The notes below the pieces were generated by a model that saw nothing but the letters and a program-made list of their open reading frames with translations, was not told the DNA's origin and made no database searches. 64,000 bases of DNA from an uncultured Sphingomonadaceae bacterium (lineage in GTDB: Bacteria > Pseudomonadota > Alphaproteobacteria > Sphingomonadales > Sphingomonadaceae). A program made the position numbers and the translations under genes. The stretch covers positions 496,001-560,000 of the forward strand of contig CANMVC010000002.1 of NCBI GenBank assembly GCA_947501325.1, read 5' to 3'. Shown piece by piece: positions 16,679 to 26,085 of the stretch. Positions within the stretch are counted from its first letter, which is position 1. Each line of letters starts with the position of its first letter.

Positions 16679-18172
16679 ATGCTTACAACCCACCCGTTTG
16701 AAGATGACAAGTTACGTGAAGAATGCGGTGTCTTTGGCGTCGCTGGTATAGAGGACGCTGCTGCGATGGTCGCGCTCGGGCTCCATGCCCTGCAACATCG
16801 CGGACAGGAAGCAGCGGGAATCACCTGCCGTGACGGACGTGAGTTTTATAGCCACCGCGCTCTCGGGCCTGTGGCTGGCAATTTCGATAGCGTCGAAGTC
16901 ATGGACAAGCTGCAAGGTGATTATGCCTGCGGGCATGTCCGCTATTCGACCACCGGGGCCGGAACACTTAGAAACATTCAACCGCTAGAAGCCGACCTCG
17001 CTTCTGGCGGTTTTGCTATTGCGCATAATGGTAATATATCCAACGCGCTGAAGCTTCGACATGAGCTGGTGCAAAACGGCTCTATCTTCCAGTCTACTAG
17101 CGACACGGAAGTCATCATTCATTTGTTGGCCACTTCAAAATATCGGACGCTTCTCGACAAGTTTATTGATGCATTGCGAAAAGTGGAAGGCGCCTATTCG
17201 CTGATCTGCATGACGCCAGATGGCATGATTGCCTGCCGCGATCCGTTGGGCATCAGACCGTTGGTAATCGGCAAGATTGGTGATGCCTATGTTTTTGCGT
17301 CAGAAACCGTCGCACTCGATCTGGTCGGCGCCGAATATGTACGCAGCGTCGAAGCTGGCGAGCTCATCGTTGTTTCCAATGGCGAAATGCGCTCACACCG
17401 GCCCTTTGGACAAACCAATGCGCGTCCTTGCATTTTTGAGCATGTCTATTTCTCAAGACCAGATTCCATCGTTGATGGATCTTCTGTTTACAGCGTCCGG
17501 AAAGAAATCGGGGCGCAGCTTGCAATCGAGAACCCGGTAGACGCAGACTATGTGATACCGGTCCCGGATAGCGGAACGCCAGCGGCGATCGGCTATGCCG
17601 AGCAATCGGGGATTCCGTTCGAGCTTGGTATCATTCGCTCCCACTATGTCGGAAGAACCTTCATTCAACCTGGCGATGGTGTTCGCCATCTCGGCGTAAA
17701 GCTCAAGCATAATGCGAACCGGCCGCTGGTTAACGGCAAGAAAATCGTCTTGATCGACGACAGTATTGTGCGCGGAACCACCAGCCTGAAAATCGTTCAA
17801 ATGATGCGAGAAGCCGGAGCCGCAGAGGTGCATATGCGCATCGCCAGCCCTCCGACCATGCACAGCTGCTTTTATGGTGTGAATACACCGAGACGGGAAA
17901 AACTGCTCGCGGCGATGAAATCGGTCGAGCAAATGTGCGAATATATTCAGGCCGATAGCCTGTCCTTTATTTCGATCGACGGACTTTATCGGGCGGTTGG
18001 CGAGCAAACCCGCGAGGAAGCGCAACCGCAATATTGTGACGCTTGTTTCACCGGTGCCTATCCAACATCGCTAACCGACCAAGAAGGCGAGCAGCAACCT
18101 GATCAGCTGACCATGCTGAATGAGAAGGTCGCGGCCAAAGAAACACCGATTTTGATCGAGCAAGTCGGATAG
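16679..18172 (+). CDS. purF: Amidophosphoribosyltransferase
   Basis: 497 residues. The Ntn-type glutaminase domain starts at C16 in REECGVFG, the nucleophile exposed after removal of a short propeptide. The PRPP-binding domain has the signature KIVLIDDSIVRGTTS (about residues 357-371). The Fe-S cluster form is suggested by cysteines such as HSCFYG and YCDACFTG in the C-terminal part, though I did not match all ligands. It makes 5-phosphoribosylamine, the committed step of purine synthesis. An SDR gene follows 26 bases downstream. Confidence 0.95.
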   Translation: MLTTHPFEDDKLREECGVFGVAGIEDAAAMVALGLHALQHRGQEAAGITCRDGREFYSHRALGPVAGNFDSVEVMDKLQGDYACGHVRYSTTGAGTLRNIQPLEADLASGGFAIAHNGNISNALKLRHELVQNGSIFQSTSDTEVIIHLLATSKYRTLLDKFIDALRKVEGAYSLICMTPDGMIACRDPLGIRPLVIGKIGDAYVFASETVALDLVGAEYVRSVEAGELIVVSNGEMRSHRPFGQTNARPCIFEHVYFSRPDSIVDGSSVYSVRKEIGAQLAIENPVDADYVIPVPDSGTPAAIGYAEQSGIPFELGIIRSHYVGRTFIQPGDGVRHLGVKLKHNANRPLVNGKKIVLIDDSIVRGTTSLKIVQMMREAGAAEVHMRIASPPTMHSCFYGVNTPRREKLLAAMKSVEQMCEYIQADSLSFISIDGLYRAVGEQTREEAQPQYCDACFTGAYPTSLTDQEGEQQPDQLTMLNEKVAAKETPILIEQVG

Positions 18173-18198
18173 ACAACATAATTGCAGGCGAATTATCC

Positions 18199-18900
18199 AT
18201 GAGCTTTGAGAACCAACTGGCATTAGTTACCGGTGCGAGTCGCGGTATTGGCGCTGCAACCGCGATAGCGCTCGCCGCAAAAGGGGCGCATGTTATATTG
18301 ACGGCGCGCAATGCCAAAGACCTGGAAGAGGTTGAGGAAAAGATTCACGAGGCCGGTGGGAATGCGACCATCGCACCGCTCGATCTGACCGACGGCGATA
18401 GCATTGGCCGGCTTGCCCAAGCGATTTCCGAGCGTTGGGAAGCCCTGGATATCATGGTGCTAAACGCCGCTATGCTCGGCAGTTTGACGCCGGTTCCCAC
18501 GATTGACGGCAAGGAATTTAACAGCGTTTTGACGCTAAACCTAATCGCCCAACAGGCGCTAATCGCTGGCTTTGATCCGATGATGCGCAAGAGCGACAAT
18601 GCCCGGCTGCTTGCTATTACCAGCAGCGTTGGCCGGTCTCCGCGGGCTTTTTGGGGTGCCTATGGTGCGTCCAAAGCAGCGCTGGAAACACTTGTCATCA
18701 GCTATGGCGAAGAGATGCGCAACCTTGGCAAGTTGCGCACTGCCATCATAAACCCGGGCCGGACTCGCACTGCCATGCGGGCGAGCGCTTATCCGGGTGA
18801 AGACCCACAATCGGTAAAATCACCCGAGATCGTCGCCGATCGGATGGTCGAAATTCTTGCCAGTGATTTTGAAACGGGTGAGCGTTTCGATATCAATTAG
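18199..18900 (+). CDS. Short-chain dehydrogenase/reductase
   Basis: 233 residues, classical SDR. The NAD(P)-binding motif is TGASRGIG at 11-18, then LNAAM (88-92) in place of the usual NNAG, catalytic Ser142/143 in AITSSVG, and YGASK with Y155 and K159. Arg-37 after the second strand (LTARN) favours NADPH. It follows purF closely and is probably co-transcribed, but its substrate is unknown. Its stop overlaps the convergent serine hydrolase gene by eight bases. Confidence 0.88.
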   Translation: MSFENQLALVTGASRGIGAATAIALAAKGAHVILTARNAKDLEEVEEKIHEAGGNATIAPLDLTDGDSIGRLAQAISERWEALDIMVLNAAMLGSLTPVPTIDGKEFNSVLTLNLIAQQALIAGFDPMMRKSDNARLLAITSSVGRSPRAFWGAYGASKAALETLVISYGEEMRNLGKLRTAIINPGRTRTAMRASAYPGEDPQSVKSPEIVADRMVEILASDFETGERFDIN

Positions 18901-20125
18901 CGCCAGCCGTTTCAGTTGCCTCTCCCCCTTCTGAATCCAGATATGTTTTCACCGCATTGAAAAATGCGATCCGCTGATCTTTCTGTTCATCGGGCGTTGC
19001 ACTGGGCCAATTGCCATTGCTCGCGATGACCAATTTACGCGCCGGATCAATGAATATCCCCTGCCCGAAAATGCCCTGACCGGCAAAACTGCCATCGTCA
19101 AAAGTCCACCACTGATAGCCATATCCGCGGCCCGGCACGCCGATGTCCGCCTGCTTTGTACCGGCTTTGGCAAACCAGCCATCCGGCACAATCGACTGAC
19201 CGTCAACCACTCCGCCATTCATCGCAAATTGCCCAAACAGCGCATAGTCCCTGATTGTCGCAGAGATACAGCAACCGCCAATTTCCTTGCCGCCTTCATT
19301 GAGCAACCACTCCGCGTCCTGCGACATGCCATAAGGCACCCAAACTTTTTCCGAGAGATATTCGGAAATGGTCTTGCCCGTCGCCTTTGCCACTAGCACC
19401 CCGATCAAATTGGTTTCACCGGTATTATATTGCCAGCGAGTGCCCGGTTCTGCCTCATTCTTCAAAGTCTTCATATAGACGATGATTGGATCGACGCCGT
19501 CTACCGGTTTGGTGCTGTTGAACAAAGCTACGTCGGATTTGGGATCAGCATAATCCTCGTTCCATTGAACGCCGGATGTCATGGTCAAAAGCTGCTCTAC
19601 GGTTACCCCATCATATCCACTGCCTTCCAGCTCTGGAATATAGTCTGTCAGCGGGTCATCGATCGACTTGATCGAACCATCTTTGATGGCTGCACCAACC
19701 ATTGTTGAGACCAGTGATTTTGCGACAGAGAAAGATGTCCAGCGATCATCCTTTCCGAAATCCATGCGATATTCTTCGAGCCGGATTTTCCCGTCCTGCA
19801 ATATCACAATGCCTGCCGTGCGTTGATCTTCCATATATTGATCCACGGATAGCATCTTGCCGTCCACCTCGAATTCTTTAGGTAGCGCCGTTCCCTGCTC
19901 CAAAAGCTTGGGCTCTGTGCCAGCTGCGATGGTATTGGATGAAACAAGCGTATCCATCATCCGAAAGGCTTTGTTGCGTTGGTCGTCGGTCCAAAACAGG
20001 ATGTTTTTATCCGTTGGCAATCCAGCTGCATCCGCAGCCACTTCCTTGACTTTCTCGCAACCCGGCAGTGCCAGACACAGACCTACGCCCGTCATTGCAA
20101 GTGTCAGCTTTTTACCCAAACCCAT
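18893..20125 (-). CDS. Serine hydrolase, class C beta-lactamase-like lipoprotein
   Basis: 410 residues. The N-terminus MGLGKKLTLAMTGVGLCLALPGC is a lipoprotein signal with lipobox LPGC (Cys23). The beta-lactamase/DD-peptidase fold has the nucleophile S133 and K136 in SFSVAKSLV, and a YNTGETN segment near 233 resembling that of 6-aminohexanoate-dimer hydrolase-type and esterase-type members. The C-terminal segment GYQWWTFDDG fits the family. It may be an esterase or amidase of the envelope; no evidence of beta-lactam resistance. The frame is intact. It lies 24 bases downstream of the cyclopropane synthase gene on the same strand. Confidence 0.85.
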   Translation of the reverse strand: MGLGKKLTLAMTGVGLCLALPGCEKVKEVAADAAGLPTDKNILFWTDDQRNKAFRMMDTLVSSNTIAAGTEPKLLEQGTALPKEFEVDGKMLSVDQYMEDQRTAGIVILQDGKIRLEEYRMDFGKDDRWTSFSVAKSLVSTMVGAAIKDGSIKSIDDPLTDYIPELEGSGYDGVTVEQLLTMTSGVQWNEDYADPKSDVALFNSTKPVDGVDPIIVYMKTLKNEAEPGTRWQYNTGETNLIGVLVAKATGKTISEYLSEKVWVPYGMSQDAEWLLNEGGKEIGGCCISATIRDYALFGQFAMNGGVVDGQSIVPDGWFAKAGTKQADIGVPGRGYGYQWWTFDDGSFAGQGIFGQGIFIDPARKLVIASNGNWPSATPDEQKDQRIAFFNAVKTYLDSEGGEATETAGAN

Positions 20126-20149
20126 TATTCACTCCTGTATTTTTTGTTT

Positions 20150-21406
20150 TTATCTTTTTATCAAAGTCACTTGCGAGACATTAATGCCCCCACCGCTAAA
20201 ACCACCTTCGCAATAGTTTAAATAATAGCGCCACAGCCGGACAAAACGCTCATCAAATCCTGCCGGCAATTTTCCTTGCTCCACCACAGCATCAAAACGC
20301 TCGCGCCACTGTCGCAAGGTTTCTGCATAGTCGGGGCCAAAATCATGCTGATCAGACCAAGTAAGTCGGCGTTCTTCGGCCAGCTTTCGAAAACGGCTTT
20401 CCGAGAGCAACATACCGCCAGGAAAAATATAAGTCTGAATGAAGTCGGCACTGGCTGCATATTGTTCAAAAATATCGTCAGCGATGCTGATATATTGAAT
20501 GGCGGCCCGTCCGCCGGGTTTCAAATTACGCGCCACACAATCCAGAAAGTCCGGCCAGTATTTCTGACCAACCGCTTCAACCATTTCCACGCTGGCAATG
20601 GCGTCATATTGACCCTCAACATCTCGATAGTCCTGAATCAGGAAACTGGCCTCCGGATGATGCCCTCGCGCCCATTCGGTTTGTTCGTCCGATAAGGAGA
20701 TACCGGTGACATCCAGACCATGATCCCGTGCCAATGTCCCGGACAAATATCCCCAACCGCAGCCTATCTCCAAAACTTTCTGACCTGGCTCCGTACTTAA
20801 TCTCTTCGCTATGGCAGCGACCTTTTTGGCCTGCGCCTCTTCCAGGGTCTTCGCCTTTCCAGCGGTATCTTCGAAAAGCGCACTCGAATAGCTCATGCTC
20901 TCGTCGAGCCACAGCCGATAGAAATCATTACCCAAATCATAGTGGTATTGGATATTCTGTCGCGCACGCACCTTGTCGTTATGGCGGCGCGAGTGGCGCA
21001 ATTTTGCGATCATCCGGAAAATACCGGCAGCGCGTCCGGTATCCTTGAGACCCGCCCGATTGCGGGTAAACAGATCGAATACCGGGACCAGGTCCGGACT
21101 CTCCCACTCGCCCAGTTCCCATGCACGGTACCAACCAACCGATCCGCTATTGACCAGACGGAGCAACGCATTCCAGCTATGCAGCGTAATTTCTGCCATC
21201 GGCCCCTCACCTCGACCGCCGACAATCCGGGTGGTGCCATCGGGCAATTTGCCTTCAAATGTACCATGATCCAGACCCGCATCAATCCGATCTAAAATCC
21301 GGTGAAATCCGGGCGCCGTCAGTCGAGCCAGCAGCCCGCCACCCGTCCCGAAACGCTTGCGCGCATCGAGCAGGTGGTTGCCGCGTTTTGGTGCTTCAGC
21401 ATTCAT
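20150..21406 (-). CDS. cfa: Cyclopropane-fatty-acyl-phospholipid synthase
   Basis: 418 residues. A lipid-carrier-like N-terminal part (about 1-120) is followed by NIQYHYDLGNDFYRLWLD, the SAM-binding motif VLEIGCGWGYLSGTLA (about 218-233), SVEMVEAVGQKYW and the C-terminal YLNYCEGGF, all characteristic of Cfa. The enzyme transfers a methylene from SAM to unsaturated acyl chains in membrane phospholipids. The downstream SDR and serine hydrolase genes are unrelated in function. Some members of this family instead modify other lipids, so the exact product is uncertain. Confidence 0.92.
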   Translation of the reverse strand: MNAEAPKRGNHLLDARKRFGTGGGLLARLTAPGFHRILDRIDAGLDHGTFEGKLPDGTTRIVGGRGEGPMAEITLHSWNALLRLVNSGSVGWYRAWELGEWESPDLVPVFDLFTRNRAGLKDTGRAAGIFRMIAKLRHSRRHNDKVRARQNIQYHYDLGNDFYRLWLDESMSYSSALFEDTAGKAKTLEEAQAKKVAAIAKRLSTEPGQKVLEIGCGWGYLSGTLARDHGLDVTGISLSDEQTEWARGHHPEASFLIQDYRDVEGQYDAIASVEMVEAVGQKYWPDFLDCVARNLKPGGRAAIQYISIADDIFEQYAASADFIQTYIFPGGMLLSESRFRKLAEERRLTWSDQHDFGPDYAETLRQWRERFDAVVEQGKLPAGFDERFVRLWRYYLNYCEGGFSGGGINVSQVTLIKR

Positions 21407-21496
21407 CGCACAAATATGGACCAGTGGTAACTGCTTGGCAATGCGTTACTATCCGTATCTTCGGTCTTATCTCTGGCTTTGTCATTGGTCACAGAT

Positions 21497-22279
21497 TCAA
21501 GAGCCCGGCGCTGCTGCTGAGCCGGCAAGAATGCCGCCATCGATGGTCATCTCGGTTCCCGTGATATAGCTCGCCTCATCCGAAGCCAACAGCACCGCAA
21601 CCGCCGCCACTTCATCGGCCTCACCAAAACGTTGCATCGGTGTATCCTTGACCAAAGCAGCCATCGCAGCCTCGCGCTGCGCGCCTTCCCCCAGCATAGG
21701 GTCCCACATCGGCGTCATGATCGCGGCCGGGTGAATGGAATTGCAGCGGATATTGAGTCCCAGTTGCGCGCAATAGAGCGCGACCGACTTACTGTGATTA
21801 CGGATCGCCGCCTTGGAGGACGCATAGGCCGCGGCACCGGGAATGCCCACCATGCCGGACCGTGACGAGATATTTATGATGGAACCAGCGCCCTTTTCCT
21901 TCATCGCGCGGATGGCATAGCGGCACCCCATGAAGGTGCCGTCGAGATTGACCCGATGTACCGCCCGCCAGTCTTCCAGCGACGCATTTTCGGGATCATG
22001 GGGCGCCACACCCGCTTCAAAACCGGTAATCCCGGCATTGTTGACGACGACGTCCGCCGTGGGATGCAATTCGGTCAGATGGTCCCAGTCCGCTTCCTTT
22101 TCGACATCGAGGACAAGAGTGGGACTTCCCAATTCCTGTCCTGCCCGCTCCAATGTTTCGGCGTCCTTATCGGTCAGCAGTACCGTCGCTCCCTCGTCGA
22201 TAAAGGCCTTGGCAATTGCTCTACCAATGCCGCGAGCAGCACCGGTGATGACGCAAAATTTTCCTGATAGTCTGTGCAT
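21497..22279 (-). CDS. Short-chain dehydrogenase/reductase, 3-oxoacyl/alcohol dehydrogenase type
   Basis: 260 residues. [11 protein letters not shown] (12-22), Asp37 in LLTDKDA (prefers NAD), NNAG at 80-83, catalytic Ser139 in NISSRSG, and YASSK with Y152, K156. The C-terminal [11 protein letters not shown] is the typical end of many hydroxysteroid/cyclohexanol dehydrogenase-like SDRs. Substrate unknown. It ends about 90 bases before the cfa start and lies 159 bases downstream of phrB. Its own promoter may lie in that gap, where TTGACA occurs just ahead of a possible AGGA ribosome-binding site. Confidence 0.88.
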   Translation of the reverse strand: MHRLSGKFCVITGAARGIGRAIAKAFIDEGATVLLTDKDAETLERAGQELGSPTLVLDVEKEADWDHLTELHPTADVVVNNAGITGFEAGVAPHDPENASLEDWRAVHRVNLDGTFMGCRYAIRAMKEKGAGSIINISSRSGMVGIPGAAAYASSKAAIRNHSKSVALYCAQLGLNIRCNSIHPAAIMTPMWDPMLGEGAQREAAMAALVKDTPMQRFGEADEVAAVAVLLASDEASYITGTEMTIDGGILAGSAAAPGS

Positions 22280-22438
22280 AAAAGATCCTGAATATAGGTG
22301 TCAAAATATCCAGCCCAGCGGACTGAAGGGTTTCATTTTGATTTGCCCGGTGGCGACCTATTTATTCATCGACCTGATATCCTTGTTCAGATGTTGGAAA
22401 AGAGTAAGGAATATTCATTCGCATTACAATCGTTACTG

Positions 22439-23830
22439 TCATTTAACCTCTGCATAGGCGTCCAGAGCGCGGGCACGGGCATCTTTATGGCCTATGATCT
22501 TCGACGGATAACCCGCTGGCTTTGCGCCACTTTCTTCGGGATCATGGATATGGGAATCGTCGACATTCGCCAGCTCCGGCACCCATTTGCGGATATAATC
22601 CCCTGCGTTGAATTTCTCGGACTGGGTCAGCGGCGCCATGATGCGGACAAACATATTGCTGTCGACGCCGGTTCCGGACACCCATTGCCAGTTGACGCTG
22701 TTCGACGCAAAATCGGCATCGACCAGAGTGTCCCAGAACCATTGCTCTCCCTCGCGCCAGTCGATCAGCAAATGCTTGATGAGAAAACTCGCGGCTATCA
22801 TCCGCACCCGGTTATGCATCCATCCCGTCGCCCATAACTCGCGCATACCAGCATCGACAATCGGATAACCGGTCTTGCCATGACACCAGGCATCATAGTC
22901 TTCACGAACCGTCGATGACCGGAAATCCCGCCAAGGGAATTCACGAAATTTTTCCCTATAGCTTTCCCCGCCATATTGCGGGAATTGCCAGATCACATTT
23001 TGGGCATAATCACGCCAGACAATTTCCTTCAGATAAGTTTCCACCTGCCTTCCGGGCCCGGACACCCGGTGCCAGACATAGGCAGGGCTGACCTCGCCAA
23101 AATGCAAATGTGGCGAGAGCCGCGACACTAGCTCTTCGGAGGGAAGGTTGCGACCCTCGTCATAGCGGGTCGCCTTGTCGATAAATGCGTCGACATTCGC
23201 CCGCGCGCCATCCTCACCGGGGGTCCAGGCATCTTCAAAACCACTCGCCCAATTGGGCTGGGTCGGCAGCAGATCCCAGTCGTCCAGATTATCGCTGGCT
23301 GGCCATGAATCGGGCGCATTGATCGTGTGCGGTACGGGGCTTGGGTCTGCTGGCGGCATCCGTTCGCGCAGGGATTTCCAGAATGGTGTGTAGATTTTAT
23401 AAGGATCACCACTACCGGTCGTAACGGTTCCGGGTGGCAACAGGTAATTGCCATCATGCAATATCAGCTCGGCGGACTCGCCCAGAGCCTCCCGCAGATG
23501 TTTTTCGGCGTTGATCCACCAGGGCTCATAATGATGCAGCGCGTGAATCGTCTTGGCCCCAGCTTTGTGCGCGATATCGGCCAGGATATTAGCGGCGTTG
23601 CCCTTGCGCAGGATCAGACGTAACCCTTTGTCCCGCAAATGCTGATCGAGGGATTGCAAACTATGATGCAGCCACCAGCGTGAGGCCCCACCCATTTTGC
23701 GATGCTTGGGCGTTTCATCGTCGAGGATATAGACCGGAATGACCGGGCCTTTCGCAGCAGCTGCGGCAACAGCGGCTTGATCGGACAGGCGCAAATCGCG
23801 GCGGAACCAGAGGATGGTGGGGTTGCTCAT
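22439..23830 (-). CDS. phrB: Deoxyribodipyrimidine photolyase (CPD photolyase, class I)
   Basis: 463 residues. The antenna-binding Rossmann domain starts ILWFRRDLRLSDQAAV; the FAD domain has ELWATGWMHNRVRMI, FLIKHLLIDWREGEQWFW and ASNSVNWQWVSGTGVDS, with the family's conserved tryptophans. It repairs UV-induced pyrimidine dimers using light, so the organism lives in illuminated habitats (inference). It overlaps the upstream membrane hydrolase gene by four bases (ATGA), indicating coupling. Confidence 0.95.
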   Translation of the reverse strand: MSNPTILWFRRDLRLSDQAAVAAAAAKGPVIPVYILDDETPKHRKMGGASRWWLHHSLQSLDQHLRDKGLRLILRKGNAANILADIAHKAGAKTIHALHHYEPWWINAEKHLREALGESAELILHDGNYLLPPGTVTTGSGDPYKIYTPFWKSLRERMPPADPSPVPHTINAPDSWPASDNLDDWDLLPTQPNWASGFEDAWTPGEDGARANVDAFIDKATRYDEGRNLPSEELVSRLSPHLHFGEVSPAYVWHRVSGPGRQVETYLKEIVWRDYAQNVIWQFPQYGGESYREKFREFPWRDFRSSTVREDYDAWCHGKTGYPIVDAGMRELWATGWMHNRVRMIAASFLIKHLLIDWREGEQWFWDTLVDADFASNSVNWQWVSGTGVDSNMFVRIMAPLTQSEKFNAGDYIRKWVPELANVDDSHIHDPEESGAKPAGYPSKIIGHKDARARALDAYAEVK

Positions 23831-24849
23831 TTGCTACCGATACCTGTTTTGGGTTGCATGGTTTCCATATCTCCCGAGACCGTTGTCTGAACCGAAAAAC
23901 GATCTTGCACCAAGGGATCACGGAAGCGCATATCCGAGATATTCAAGCTCACGGCAGACGGGTCATCAGCGTCAATGTCTTGCTGAAAGACGGGCATACG
24001 CGCCCAGACCATGAAGGCACGAGCATCGGCATCGGTCTTTTGTGCTTGTTCGATAATGTGTGGCGGCGTGTTGTTTTTTATCAATTCACCCTTCCAATAG
24101 AAAGGCTCCCGGTCAAATAAATCAAACTGTGTCTCGCCGTATTCCTTGCCATTTTCTCCAGCCACCTGCCAGATCATATCGCGGCGCCAGAAGGTGAAAG
24201 GCATGGGATTGGCGACGACCTGTTCCGGTGCGTGTCCGGTGCGTTGCTCAACAGCTACGGCGGTATCCGCCTCCGCTTTGCCGGTAATCAACCCGTTGGC
24301 GAAGATATACGCACAAATCACGGTAAAGCTTGCCCAAGCCGGTCGCTGCCAGTCATCCCTGCCCTTTTTCTCGCGCCGCCGCGATATCCAGACGCCTGCG
24401 ATCAGCGCTGCCCAGATCCAGATATCGATGATGAAGATGCTGTCGCCATAATACCATTGCGAGGAAAAGGGTTCGAGCAAGCGAATGCCATAGCTGTTGA
24501 GCCAATCCAGCGCTGGGTGGCTAAGGCAACCGATGTAGGCCAAGGCCAGCAGCCAACCCTTGTGAATCGGCAGTCGGTCCGCTGGCCGTTTGCCACGCCT
24601 CGCTTGCCAGCGATCGAACCAGATCATGATCCCCGTCAGCAATAACGGCAGCACCACCATCGCAATCGGACCATGGGTAATGCCGCGGCGGATGGCGAGA
24701 TGCTGGACGCCGCCGAGCAAGGTTGCTGCGGCATCGATATCGGGAATATTGGCCGCGATTATCAAAGTCGCCATGCCCAGACCGGTTTTCTTTTTTAATC
24801 CGAGCTGGCCGATAACGGCCCCGGCAAGACTATGCGTCAGGTTATCCAT
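23827..24849 (-). CDS. Membrane-bound metal-dependent hydrolase (DUF457/YdjM family)
   Basis: 340 residues. The N-terminus MDNLTHSLAGAVIGQLGL carries a His (THS) found in the family, followed by the conserved NIPDIDAAATLLGG with acidic residues and HLAIRRGITHGPIAM with further histidines. Together these are the inferred metal ligands. About five hydrophobic segments in the N-terminal half indicate an integral inner-membrane protein; the C-terminal part is soluble, with a WGKxxx-type variable region. Catalytic substrate unknown; YdjM-type proteins are induced by DNA damage in E. coli. The coupling with photolyase suggests a UV/DNA-damage context here. Confidence 0.82.
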   Translation of the reverse strand: MDNLTHSLAGAVIGQLGLKKKTGLGMATLIIAANIPDIDAAATLLGGVQHLAIRRGITHGPIAMVVLPLLLTGIMIWFDRWQARRGKRPADRLPIHKGWLLALAYIGCLSHPALDWLNSYGIRLLEPFSSQWYYGDSIFIIDIWIWAALIAGVWISRRREKKGRDDWQRPAWASFTVICAYIFANGLITGKAEADTAVAVEQRTGHAPEQVVANPMPFTFWRRDMIWQVAGENGKEYGETQFDLFDREPFYWKGELIKNNTPPHIIEQAQKTDADARAFMVWARMPVFQQDIDADDPSAVSLNISDMRFRDPLVQDRFSVQTTVSGDMETMQPKTGIGSK

Positions 24850-24883
24850 AGGGCCAATATGCGCCTAAGAGAGCCGACGAAAT

Positions 24884-24899
24884 TCTACAAATGATACGC
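24884..24899 (-). repeat. 16-bp intergenic element, copy 2
   Basis: The minus strand reads GCGTATCATTTGTAGA, identical to 9605-9620, followed by ATTTCG and TCGGC. It lies 35-50 bases upstream of the membrane hydrolase start, so it may be a promoter or operator for the hydrolase-photolyase unit. Confidence 0.5.
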
Positions 24900-25056
24900 G
24901 AATCACATGTAAAATTCGGTTAAACTGTTTCATATGAGCGACGAAATTTCCGTTCCAAATTCGGCCCGCCCCATAGCGTAATTGTCAAAACCGAGTCCTT
25001 TAAGACATGCTGGCAAAGCATATCCTACATTGCAAGCCCCGATTGTGCGACAGGCG

Positions 25057-26085
25057 CTATAGGTCGTGCTGCGGTTCGGCCACCGTCCACGTCTGCCCCT
25101 TGTTGAGCAGCGCCTGCAGGTCCCGCTTCTTGCCCTTGGCGGCTTCTTCATTTTGCGCGATCACTGCCGACTCAAACGTGGGCCGCGGATCGTCATAGAG
25201 TACGCCGATGGCCATCGGGAATTCCCCGAACGGCATTTCAATCAGCATGTAAGCCACAGCCCGGTTGGTGACATCATGTACAATAACATTGGCTGCCTGC
25301 CAGTCGCCATCGACGACATCGACCACTTTGAGCGACAAAGTGTCACGGTCGAGCGTGATGCCCTTGGCGCCTTTTTCGAACAGCATCGGTTCGCCGTCTG
25401 CCAATAGCAACTGCGTAGAGGCCGCTGTTTTCTTGGCCGCAAATTCATCGAAAACGTCTTTATTATAGACGATACAGTTTTGAAAAATCTCGATAAAAGC
25501 AGCGCCTTGATGTTTATGAGCCGCTTTCAGAACATTGGTCAGATCTTTGTGAATATCGATGCCCCGCGCAATAAACCGCGCGCCCGCACCCAGTGCGAAA
25601 GCGCACGGGCTCGCCGGACGATCGACCGATCCGTAAGGCGTTGAAGGGCTGTTCGTGCCCACGCGCGAGGTCGGTGAATATTGCCCTTTCGTGAGGCCAT
25701 AAATTTCATTGTTGAACAGCATGATCTGGCAATTCAGATTCCGCCGTAGCAAATGCATGGTGTGATTACCGCCAATAGACAGCGCATCGCCATCTCCCGT
25801 GACGATCCACACATCAAGATCGGGATTGGCAAGCTTAGCGCCCGTTGCCACCGCTGGTGCACGACCGTGGATGGTATGGAAACCGTACGTTTCCATATAA
25901 TAAGGGAAGCGCGAGGAGCAGCCGATGCCGCTGATAAAGACGGTATCTTCCGGACGCACGCCGAGTTCCGGCATGGTGCGCTGAACCGCTTTGAGGATCG
26001 CATAGTCACCACAACCCGGGCACCAACGGACTTCCTGATCGGTTTCCCAGTCTTTCAGCGTCGTAATTTTTGTCATCTCGTTCAT
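25057..26085 (-). CDS. korB: 2-oxoacid:ferredoxin oxidoreductase, beta subunit (2-oxoglutarate type)
   Basis: 342 residues. TPP-binding beta subunit: the N-terminal WCPGCGDYAIL (Cys22, Cys25), then VTGDGDALSIGGNH, the TPP/Mg2+ motif, and YGLTKGQYSPTS. With KorA it decarboxylates a 2-oxoacid, most likely 2-oxoglutarate, forming an acyl-CoA and reducing ferredoxin. The C-terminal tail WTVAEPQHDL ends the gene. The KorA and KorB genes overlap by four bases. A separate Fe-S (gamma/delta) subunit gene is not present nearby, as expected for the two-subunit type. Confidence 0.92.
   Translation of the reverse strand: MNEMTKITTLKDWETDQEVRWCPGCGDYAILKAVQRTMPELGVRPEDTVFISGIGCSSRFPYYMETYGFHTIHGRAPAVATGAKLANPDLDVWIVTGDGDALSIGGNHTMHLLRRNLNCQIMLFNNEIYGLTKGQYSPTSRVGTNSPSTPYGSVDRPASPCAFALGAGARFIARGIDIHKDLTNVLKAAHKHQGAAFIEIFQNCIVYNKDVFDEFAAKKTAASTQLLLADGEPMLFEKGAKGITLDRDTLSLKVVDVVDGDWQAANVIVHDVTNRAVAYMLIEMPFGEFPMAIGVLYDDPRPTFESAVIAQNEEAAKGKKRDLQALLNKGQTWTVAEPQHDL

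Noticed and set aside
24933-24980. 15-codon ORF MSDEISVPNSARPIA between the membrane hydrolase and korB
   Set aside because: Too short, no ribosome site, and no downstream frame continuing it; likely chance, although a degraded gene start cannot be excluded.
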